DNA of 64,000 bases, from contig OY764868.1 of NCBI GenBank assembly GCA_963668545.1, forward strand, positions 3,162,001 to 3,226,000, read 5' to 3'. How positions within the stretch are numbered: position 1 is the stretch's first letter; each line of letters opens with the position of its first letter. The stretch is from G963662265 sp963668545. GTDB lineage: Bacteria; Spirochaetota; Spirochaetia; CADAEX01. The notes below the pieces were generated by a model. The model was not told where the DNA came from, did not search any database, and saw only the letters and a list, made by a program, of their open reading frames with translations. Positions 25,275-31,213 of the stretch are shown in pieces. Position numbers and translations under genes: made by a program.

Positions 25275-26811
25275 TATATCGCTCAGACTTCTTTTATTTA
25301 ATATACTTCTCGTTTTCCTTCCAATTGCTGCTGTTCTCTATCTTGATGTATACGAGGAAAAACTTCTTTTATCACAGGAAAAATCCATGGTCCAGCAGGG
25401 GCGGCTTTTGTCTGCAGCGCTCAGCAACCAGGGTAAAATTGAAAAAGAAAATGCTGAGTTTATTCTGAAAAACCTCGCAGGGAGGACAGAGACCAGGCTA
25501 AGGGTTGTTGACAATAAAGGGGTTTTACTTGCCGATACAAGTACTGTTTTTTTACCGGATCAGCCGTCTCCGGCTTCCGATATAAGTAACAACTCAGAAG
25601 AAATCATGATTCATAAAGAGGACACACTCCTTTACAGGATTACAATTTTCCCGATCAGGGTATACAGAAAATTATTCAATCCCCCTGTCTCTGTAGAAAA
25701 TGAAACTTTCTACAACTCAACCGAACCGCTCATGGGTAAGGAAATCCAGGCTGCGCTTGAAGGGAAATACGGCGCTGTTACAAGATTATCAAGGGGAGGC
25801 CAGAGATCTGTTACCCTCTATACAGCAATACCTGTTTTTGACGGAGATGAAGTTGCAGGCGCTGTTTTAAGCAGTCAATCTACATACAGAATTCTAAAAG
25901 ATTTATATGAAGTCCGGTTATTTATAGTAAAGATATTTATTGCCTCATTAATAGCTGCACTCTGCATCAGCCTGTTCTTGTCCAGAACAATTTCTTTCAG
26001 AATAAAAAAACTCAGAAAAGAGGCACAGTCAATAACAACCGGAAGGGGAAGGATTAAAGGTACATTCACCTCTTTCAAATTAAAAGATGAAATAGGATCT
26101 CTTTCTTTTTCACTTAAAGATCTAACAGACCGCCTGGACCGCCATATACAGTTTATTGACAGCTTTTCAAGGGATATCAGCCATGAATTTAAAAACCCTC
26201 TGGCAGTAATAAGATCTTCTGCAGAGATGATTGAAAGGACAGAAGGAAAGGAGCAGACACGGTTTATTCAGCTGATTAACCAGAATACAGCAAGAATGGA
26301 ATCACTGCTGAACGGAATTGAGGAAATTTCCAGGCTTGATTCATCCCTGGACAGGGAGAAAAAGGAGCAGATTGAAATATCAGATTTTTTAAACATCATA
26401 CTCGAAGGATTCAGAATTACTTTTTCTGACAGGAACTGGATTACTAAAAATTCAACAACAGGGGTCTTTATTCTGGCAAATCCCGAGAGGCTCAGTCAGA
26501 TTTTTGTCAATCTTTATGAAAATGCCTGTTCTTTTTCCCCCCGGGACGGGAAGATTATTACATCCATACAAAAAGAGAGGCACAAGCTTAAAATAACAAT
26601 ATTCAATGAAGGTCCTCAGCTTCCGGAAGAGGATAAGGAAAAGATATTCATCCGTTTTTATACATCAAGGGAAACTGACAAGGAAAGGCATCATGGCCTT
26701 GGTCTTTCAATTGTTAAAACAATCGTTGAAAGCTACGGCGGCACAGTTTCCGGAGAAAACTCTCCCGGCGGTGTGTCTTTTATAATACTGTTGCCGCTGT
26801 TTAAAAACTGA
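25207..26811 (+). CDS. Membrane sensor histidine kinase (CreC-like)
   Basis: Up to 534 residues. The start is uncertain because the frame begins inside the regulator gene: ATG at 25207 or 25219. TM1 lies near residue 30-46 (LLLFNILLVFLPIAAVLYL) and a periplasmic sensor region near 47-235. TM2 is at about 236-256 (FIASLIAALCISLFL), with a HAMP linker to 310. The HisKA box DISHEFKNPLAVIRSSAEM has phospho-His326, and the HATPase domain has NLYENACSFSPRDG (N box) and HHGLGLSIVKTIVESYGGTV (G boxes). The N-terminal size and the CreD neighbour argue for a CreC counterpart sensing an envelope or metabolic signal. Confidence 0.92.
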   Translation: MNHLMKLKQFTEWATDTNSLLHSISLRLLLFNILLVFLPIAAVLYLDVYEEKLLLSQEKSMVQQGRLLSAALSNQGKIEKENAEFILKNLAGRTETRLRVVDNKGVLLADTSTVFLPDQPSPASDISNNSEEIMIHKEDTLLYRITIFPIRVYRKLFNPPVSVENETFYNSTEPLMGKEIQAALEGKYGAVTRLSRGGQRSVTLYTAIPVFDGDEVAGAVLSSQSTYRILKDLYEVRLFIVKIFIASLIAALCISLFLSRTISFRIKKLRKEAQSITTGRGRIKGTFTSFKLKDEIGSLSFSLKDLTDRLDRHIQFIDSFSRDISHEFKNPLAVIRSSAEMIERTEGKEQTRFIQLINQNTARMESLLNGIEEISRLDSSLDREKKEQIEISDFLNIILEGFRITFSDRNWITKNSTTGVFILANPERLSQIFVNLYENACSFSPRDGKIITSIQKERHKLKITIFNEGPQLPEEDKEKIFIRFYTSRETDKERHHGLGLSIVKTIVESYGGTVSGENSPGGVSFIILLPLFKN

Positions 26812-26840
26812 ACAAATCAGACTGGCTGCTGTATCCGGTT

Positions 26841-27935
26841 TCAAAATGTGGAAGAATACCCCATGCCGGAGGCGGCAAGCCACTGGGGTTTGAGAGTTGC
26901 TGAAAGCCAAGATGCAAATTCAGAATATCCGGAAACTTCCCTGTCCTTTAAAACATTGAGGTATTCATCAAGTACAGTTTTACGGGACTTTTCCTGCACC
27001 CAGCTGTAAAACCGGTACTGATTGTCTGAGAAGATCTCAAAGGTACTGTCCCAGTCGGGAAGAATGTCGCTCTTTTCCAGGTTACTCACAGGTTCTAGTG
27101 GGGCAAGGTTCCATATCTGGTTGTGAAGGACAAAGGAAAAAGGTATATAGTGGTCAAGGTGAAAATTGCCTGGATCGACCCTGCTTCCGGTAATAATATC
27201 AAAAGCATTATCATTTTTCATGAACTCAAGCCAGTATTTCCTCCGGGCTGTAAGGTTCCTGTCTACAGAAAGATCAAGTTTCATGCTTATTGCCGGAATT
27301 CCCGGATTTCTCCTTTCAAGATAATGGACAAGTTTATACTTTATCCACGATTCAATTATGCTGAAATTTACTGTCAGATAATGAAACCATCTTTCAGGCA
27401 TGACTATGAAGTCATCATTAAATGAATAAAACTGAAGATTACCTGCTGCAAGCTCCTTAACAGCCATATTTATCTTTTTATCAGGAACACCTCTGAGTTC
27501 AGCATCATAAAAAGGTCTTAAGAGCCTGTAAGGGACAAACCTCAGAAGATCATTGTAAACACCCCTGTTCCCATCAAGATATCTCTCAATTTCCTTTTCT
27601 ATTCTGATATAATCCCAGTTTGTTTTTAACCCTGAAATTGAAGATGAAACAGTTTTGATAATCTCACCGAGCTGGTCCTGATACCCGAGATTAAGCCGGT
27701 AAGATACGACCGGGACCCAGGCAAGGGTAAGCATTTTTCTGACTATATCTTTTGTATCGAAATAATACGTACCGCTGTAATCCCTGGAATATTTTTTATC
27801 CTTTGCAAGGGAGATAATCGCCCACAGCCAGAACGGTTTATAGCTTTTATTGAGGTTTTTAAGGTCAAGAACTGTCTGGAATTTCGAGACTGGAAGGGAT
27901 GACGATTGTGGTAAAGGGAAATCTGATACATTCAT
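26841..27935 (-). CDS. Protein with C-terminal HNH nuclease-like domain
   Basis: 364 residues. The first 220 are helical and unrecognised (KPFWLWAIISLAKDKKYSRDYSG, PYRLLRPFYDAELRG). Residues about 245-295 carry an HNH motif: AFDIITGSRVDPGNFHLDHYIPFSFVLHNQIWNLAPL then SNLEKSD. The DH pair, the second-helix Asn and the final N-K fit His-Me finger nucleases of the HNH_2/restriction-associated type; no zinc-knuckle cysteines are present. It may be a solitary defence nuclease. No methylase or partner lies beside it. A TTGACT/CATAAT promoter (spacing 17) lies upstream with a short leader and no Shine-Dalgarno. Confidence 0.8.
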   Translation of the reverse strand: MNVSDFPLPQSSSLPVSKFQTVLDLKNLNKSYKPFWLWAIISLAKDKKYSRDYSGTYYFDTKDIVRKMLTLAWVPVVSYRLNLGYQDQLGEIIKTVSSSISGLKTNWDYIRIEKEIERYLDGNRGVYNDLLRFVPYRLLRPFYDAELRGVPDKKINMAVKELAAGNLQFYSFNDDFIVMPERWFHYLTVNFSIIESWIKYKLVHYLERRNPGIPAISMKLDLSVDRNLTARRKYWLEFMKNDNAFDIITGSRVDPGNFHLDHYIPFSFVLHNQIWNLAPLEPVSNLEKSDILPDWDSTFEIFSDNQYRFYSWVQEKSRKTVLDEYLNVLKDREVSGYSEFASWLSATLKPQWLAASGMGYSSTF

Positions 27936-28111
27936 AGTTTACTTATATTACAAATAAAATTATGCTGCGTATAACTTAATAAGTCAATTTAATAGTTTCA
28001 GATAATCAAAATCCTGTAATGGTATTCAATATATTCTGTATTCGATCTTTTTCTTACTTAAGAAAATTATATTTATTGAATTAATATTTAAGATACAGAA
28101 TACTACTCCAC

Positions 28112-29659
28112 TCACCGCCTGATATAGGACAGTTCCTTAGGGAGAAATATATTGTTCCCGTAGCTGTCCTCTCCGTAGCCGCACTTTGCAAGAAGTTCAA
28201 TATCTGCCAGCACCCTTTTGTCGCCGGTAAAAGTGACTGTAAGGTCTGTTTTAAGGTCAATTTTACCCTGGGCGAGGAGAAAGGCAATTGCCCTGTTGGC
28301 AAACTCAACAAGGGTCTCCTGATCAACCGGCTTGAAATCAGGTATGGAAAGTTCCGGAGAGTAGTTTATTATTTTACTTTCTTCAAGAAGTTCATAAAAA
28401 ATATTTTTTAGAGCCTGCTCAAAATCACTTACACTTACTGAAGCTGCCGCAGACCGGAGTCTGCATATAACCTGGGCCAGGTTTTTTCTTTTTTCAGCAT
28501 TTATCTTTTCATTTACACGAAAAAGCTCCATTGGATGGGAAGCATCATACTTCTCGTTATCAAGTATCAGGTATACTTCGCTGCCGTAATGCTTGATGAT
28601 TTTTGCAACCAGTGTCGAGGGCCTTACATGGAACCCCCTGTATTCAGGGACATTTACTGTAACAGATCCCTCCTCCGCATATTTTTTTATTACATCGCGG
28701 CAGAGGTTTTCTCCTGAAGTAAGGAACTGGTTTGCATAGTTAAGGAAATAATCCACAAGGATTCCCCGTATTTCCCCTGAAGTAAGAGGCGGGCTGTAAT
28801 AAAAGGAAGTCTGCCCCGACAGTTTCATTACATGCCTCTCATAGTAATGAATCATGCTGGTTGAAGCTTCAAGAAGATGGTAAACAATTGAAACATGACC
28901 CCTGATCATTTTCAGGTCTTTATCAATATCTTCAATATCGGTATTTGCAATATAGGTATCATACTTACTCTGAAGATTATGGTATTTTGTCTCAAGTATA
29001 CGAATCTCGTTTTCATTTATCACATTCGGAATAAGATGCTGATAATTCCTTATTTCCTCTTTATTAATATCTTTAAGAACAACACTGTCACTTGCAAGGT
29101 TAAGATAAGAGGTAGCAAGATTGACAATAACCTTTTCAGGAGCATTGATGTGCCTTTTTTCCATATCGGATTCAAGTATTCCTGAAGGAGCTGTTACATA
29201 AAAAGAGAGGGGAAGGGTCCGGTCTGAACACTCATCGAGATTTTTCTCCCTGCCTGATCTGATAAAATCACTGAAGCTGCTTTTCATTGCTGAATAAAGA
29301 ACATCCAGAACCTTTTCTGTATCTTCAAGAAAAACATCAATACCGTTTAAAAGCTGGTACTTTGGAGATGATGATTTGAGGTGAAGTGTTATATAAGCCA
29401 TATTTGTAAAAAGCTTGATGGCAGCAGTGTTCTCGCGGAAAGTTCGCCAGTCTGTATTGTTCAATGCATTATAATAATCAAGGATCTCTTCCAGCCTTGA
29501 TGCCACTGAATGTGTTTTTCCTAAAAAGATGGAATTATTTATATTGCTTTTATCTTTTTCAGCCAGAGCATATTTGGCATAGGAAATTAAGGGGCAGGAA
29601 AAAATATTTATAAAATCCCCGAACTCTTCACTCATCAGTATTGGTCTGTTTTCAGTCAT
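28112..29659 (-). CDS. Large soluble protein with an internal HPr-like domain
   Basis: 515 residues, no signal peptide or membrane helix. Residues 1-320 are helical and unrecognised (FSCPLISYAKYALAEKDKS, HYYERHVMKLSG). Residues about 328-410 are an HPr domain: VTVNVPEYRGFHVRPSTLVAKI, then HYGSEVYLILDNEKYDAS. The active-site His near position 343 and the following Arg-Pro are kept in GFHVRPS. The usual 'GLHARPA' is therefore only mildly altered, and phosphorylation by PTS enzyme I is plausible. A C-terminal region (IPDFKPVDQETLVEFANRAI) follows. It may be a PTS-linked regulator rather than a sugar phosphocarrier. It has a consensus promoter at 29666-29695 and no Shine-Dalgarno. Confidence 0.85.
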   Translation of the reverse strand: MTENRPILMSEEFGDFINIFSCPLISYAKYALAEKDKSNINNSIFLGKTHSVASRLEEILDYYNALNNTDWRTFRENTAAIKLFTNMAYITLHLKSSSPKYQLLNGIDVFLEDTEKVLDVLYSAMKSSFSDFIRSGREKNLDECSDRTLPLSFYVTAPSGILESDMEKRHINAPEKVIVNLATSYLNLASDSVVLKDINKEEIRNYQHLIPNVINENEIRILETKYHNLQSKYDTYIANTDIEDIDKDLKMIRGHVSIVYHLLEASTSMIHYYERHVMKLSGQTSFYYSPPLTSGEIRGILVDYFLNYANQFLTSGENLCRDVIKKYAEEGSVTVNVPEYRGFHVRPSTLVAKIIKHYGSEVYLILDNEKYDASHPMELFRVNEKINAEKRKNLAQVICRLRSAAASVSVSDFEQALKNIFYELLEESKIINYSPELSIPDFKPVDQETLVEFANRAIAFLLAQGKIDLKTDLTVTFTGDKRVLADIELLAKCGYGEDSYGNNIFLPKELSYIRR

Positions 29660-29665
29660 TATTAA

Positions 29666-29695
29666 AATTTACTATCCGGAAACAGGCTATGTCAA
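29666..29695 (-). promoter_or_regulatory. Promoter of the HPr-domain gene, start codon at +1
   Basis: On the minus strand TTGACA (29690-29695) and TAAATT (29666-29671) are 18 bp apart, followed by 6 nt and then the ATG. No ribosome-binding site fits in between, so the mRNA should be leaderless. Confidence 0.6.
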
Positions 29696-29787
29696 AGAAA
29701 ATATTATTTTTTTTGCTATAAACCTTTTATACCGGAGATATTATCAGAATATCTTATATACAGTATGTTAATTTTCTATATAAAATA

Positions 29788-29848
29788 TTATCGATATTTT
29801 GTTATCCAATATTGACTTTTTTTAATTTCGATATTATGTTATCTATAA
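29788..29848 (+). promoter_or_regulatory. Promoter A of the three-module locus
   Basis: TTATCGATA (29788-29796), then TTGACT (29812-29817), a 17-bp spacer containing TTCGATA, TATGTT (29835-29840) and a degenerate palindrome TTATCTATAA (29839-29848). It aligns base for base with promoters B and C over about 60 bp, including the distance from the upstream palindrome to the -35. The -10 is the weakest of the three. Confidence 0.7.
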
Positions 29849-30064
29849 ATACAGGGCAAAAAGCCTATGTTTTAAAAAAGCATTTATTCGAAAGGATTCT
29901 GAAAGATGCAGGACCTTTCAATTAAATATTGCATCAGCTGTTCCGGCAAATATAAACAGCAGATGCAATAATAAACTAAGACTTTTTTATAGATTCCTCC
30001 TAACCTTCTAAAAAGAGTTTTATTCATGGGAACCTGCTGCAAGTTTTGCAGCAGGTTCTTTTTT
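29847..30064 (+). ncRNA. Candidate structured small RNA A (about 218 nt)
   Basis: From the predicted start of promoter A to the terminator there is no convincing gene. The only AUGs open ATG-TTT-TAA and a 21-residue frame (29906) with a poor site. The RNA can form GAAAG/CTTTC (29901-29919), a long TTGCATC..CTGTT / AACAG..GATGCAA hairpin (29929-29968) and an exposed pyrimidine-rich GATTCCTCC (29992-30000) followed by CTTCTAAAAAG, then the terminator. The same order of elements recurs in module C, which argues for a selected RNA rather than decayed coding sequence. Confidence 0.55.
30031..30064 (+). terminator. Intrinsic terminator of module A
   Basis: A perfect 12-bp stem (AACCTGCTGCAA / TTGCAGCAGGTT) with a GTT loop and the run CTTTTTT. 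This is a textbook Rho-independent terminator. Confidence 0.9.
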
Positions 30065-30100
30065 CATTATTACCTCCGATAATAATGAGTTGTTATTTTT

Positions 30101-30131
30101 AACCTGTAATGAGTTTCATTACAGGTTTTTT
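30101..30131 (+). terminator. Second tandem intrinsic terminator after module A
   Basis: A perfect 12-bp stem (AACCTGTAATGA / TCATTACAGGTT) with a GTT loop, and T's running from the base of the stem. It is 43 bp beyond the first terminator and shares its AACCTG base and loop, so it may be a backup or a diverged copy. The rest of the gap up to promoter B (30132-30247) holds nothing I can identify. Confidence 0.85.
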
Positions 30132-30247
30132 ATTTTCCCGTCACTAAAGCGATGATTTTGGTCCCGGAAGATTTTTCCAGAAATTGCCATCAGAAGACCT
30201 TTAACATATATACCTATATACCTACCAGCAACCATGTAGATAAACTT

Positions 30248-30307
30248 TTATCGATATTTTCATATCTTATATTGACATTTTTTTATGTCGATAGTATATT
30301 ATCGATA
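30248..30307 (+). promoter_or_regulatory. Promoter B of the three-module locus
   Basis: TTATCGATA (30248-30256), TTGACA (30272-30277), a 17-bp spacer with TCGATA, TATATT (30295-30300) and a second TTATCGATA overlapping the -10 (30299-30307). The promoter is near consensus and boxed in by palindromes, which is how a strongly repressed or phase-tuned promoter would look. Confidence 0.8.
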
Positions 30308-30348
30308 GTTAGATATTGAAATAGAAAAAATATTTCAAGGAGGGCATT

Positions 30349-30444
30349 ATGTTTGAATTTTTAGTTGTTGCTGCAATTGCAGCTGGAGCAGTTTATGCTT
30401 TCATAGAAGACAGTCGGGTAACTCCAAACGGAATAGACTGGTAA
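30349..30444 (+). CDS. 31-residue single-helix membrane peptide
   Basis: I translated this tiny frame directly: MFEFLVVAAIAAGAVYAF, then IEDSRVTPNGIDW and stop. It has a near-perfect Shine-Dalgarno (AAGGAGGG, 5 nt before ATG) and sits 42 nt after promoter B. About 17 apolar residues form one membrane helix, and the tail is acidic and ends PNGIDW. The peptide at 30887 shares AAG.V.AFIED....PN..DW, so the frame is conserved at protein level and is very probably real. I know no described family. The size and make-up resemble small membrane regulators or type I toxins. Confidence 0.8.
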   Translation: MFEFLVVAAIAAGAVYAFIEDSRVTPNGIDW

Positions 30445-30477
30445 ATAAATAAAAAATCTTATTTTGAGGAGATCAAG

Positions 30478-30621
30478 ATGAAAAAAATACTTAGCAGATT
30501 AGCAGAAAGACCGGTTATTAACGGCAGACAGAGACATATCAAGAAAGAAGGGCTTTCAATCAGGGCAGTTGCCGATGCAACTGGAAAATCAATTGAAACT
30601 GTTCTTTCAATGAGATTCTAA
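30478..30621 (+). CDS. 47-residue basic protein with half a helix-turn-helix
   Basis: The frame starts behind GAGGAG, 33 bp after the membrane peptide, in the same transcript. It reads MKKILSRLAERPVINGRQRH, IKKEGLSIRAVADATGKSIE, TVLSMRF. The stretch LSIRAVADATGKSIETVLS has the spacing of a helix-turn-helix (Ala at the fifth position, Gly in the turn). It is short for a self-standing repressor, though some small Arc- or excisionase-like proteins are this size. Binding to the TTATCGATAA sites would make sense of the locus but is inference. The GAAAG..CTTTCAA element of modules A and C occurs inside this frame (30543-30559). Confidence 0.65.
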   Translation: MKKILSRLAERPVINGRQRHIKKEGLSIRAVADATGKSIETVLSMRF

Positions 30622-30658
30622 TCACCTTATTATAATCTCTACCTTCTTTAAAAATCAG

Positions 30659-30693
30659 GACCTGCAGGGAGTCGAACCTGCAGGTCTTTTTTT
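30659..30693 (+). terminator. Intrinsic terminator of module B
   Basis: A perfect 10-bp stem (GACCTGCAGG / CCTGCAGGTC), loop GAGTCGAA and seven T's. The GGGAGTCGAACC string looks like a tRNA end but is only the loop. Confidence 0.9.
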
Positions 30694-30730
30694 ATTTACC
30701 GGATTTTTCATTTTAAATTACCCGTGAATA

Positions 30731-30740
30731 TTATCAATAA
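30731..30740. repeat. Isolated TTATCAATAA site
   Basis: A single copy of the locus palindrome half-variant, identical to the one at 30858-30867 and the complement of that at 30842-30851. It lies 60 bp before the upstream palindrome of promoter C, with no promoter of its own. Confidence 0.5.
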
Positions 30741-30790
30741 CCTGACCTCAGTATTTCAATGAATATAAATCATGCATTTAAGATATATTA

Positions 30791-30867
30791 TTATCGATAA
30801 CTCCATATCCATACTTGACTCTTTTGGTTATCTTTTATATATTATTGATAACTTTGGTTATCAATAA
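30791..30867 (+). promoter_or_regulatory. Promoter C of the three-module locus
   Basis: A perfect palindrome TTATCGATAA (30791-30800), TTGACT (30815-30820), a 17-bp spacer with GGTTATC, TATATT (30838-30843), then an inverted pair TTATTGATAA (30842-30851) and TTATCAATAA (30858-30867) around 6 bp. The inverted pair could be a double operator at +1 to +25 or a leader hairpin before the Shine-Dalgarno. Confidence 0.8.
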
Positions 30868-30886
30868 TCTTGTTAAGGAGGCCGCT

Positions 30887-30988
30887 ATGTTGGTTATTAA
30901 CGCTTTAGTAATTATGGTTATTGCAGCAGGAGTTGTTGCTGCATTTATTGAAGACGGAAAAACAGCGCCGAACTGCTGGGACTGGTAA
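30887..30988 (+). CDS. 33-residue single-helix membrane peptide (paralogue)
   Basis: Reads MLVINALVIMVIAAGVVAAF, then IEDGKTAPNCWDW and stop. The Shine-Dalgarno AAGGAGG lies 6 nt before the ATG. It has one apolar helix of about 19 residues and the same acidic-to-DW tail as the 31-residue peptide, with the N-terminal halves diverged. No other gene lies in this transcript. The homology of two tiny frames, each behind a matching promoter, is strong evidence that they are expressed. Confidence 0.8.
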   Translation: MLVINALVIMVIAAGVVAAFIEDGKTAPNCWDW

Positions 30989-31134
30989 GACAGTCAGGAA
31001 GGTCTGTAATTAAACAGCATGATTAACAATAGATGAAAGGTAGACCTTTCAAGCTGCAGACAGCCACCTGTATCTGCAGATAACAAGAGAAACTTTTTGG
31101 ATTCCTCCCACATTCTGAAAAGATTTAAAAAATA

Positions 31135-31168
31135 AAAAGGCCCTGCAGTTAATTCTGCAGGGCCTTTT
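31135..31168. terminator. Bidirectional terminator between module C and gdhA
   Basis: A 14-bp perfect stem (AAAAGGCCCTGCAG / CTGCAGGGCCTTTT) around TTAATT. It ends module C rightward (TTTT) and gdhA leftward, where the minus strand continues with a long T-rich run. Confidence 0.9.
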
Positions 31169-31213
31169 ATATGCCGCCCCTGGTGGACGGTTGATAAACT
31201 GTTTTTTTATATC

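Larger units (their letters stand above)
30850..31168 (+). ncRNA. Module C transcript with conserved structured 3' part
   Basis: After the peptide stop, about 180 nt remain untranslated as far as I can see. They contain GAAAGGT/ACCTTTC (31035-31050), a CTGCAGaCAG..CTG..CTGCAG hairpin (31053-31080), TTTTTGGATTCCTCCCACATTCTGAAAAGA (shared word GATTCCTCC at 31100-31108) and the terminator. Module A has the same elements in the same order. The CCTCC core can pair with the AAGGAGG sites of both membrane-peptide genes. Function is inferred; the conservation within the window is seen. Confidence 0.5.

Noticed and set aside
30020..30085. Minus-strand 14-15-codon frame behind GGAGG and ATG
   Set aside because: It consists mainly of the terminator stem of module A read backwards (PAAKLAAG); the ribosome-site likeness is probably chance.
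30668..30679. GGGAGTCGAACC, resembling the 3' part of a tRNA gene
   Set aside because: It is the loop and edge of the perfect terminator stem of module B; no acceptor, D or anticodon arms surround it.
29780..30870. Possible CRISPR-like or iteron array made of ATCGAT words
   Set aside because: Spacing is promoter-linked, not regular; no cas, rep or dnaA-type gene is nearby.
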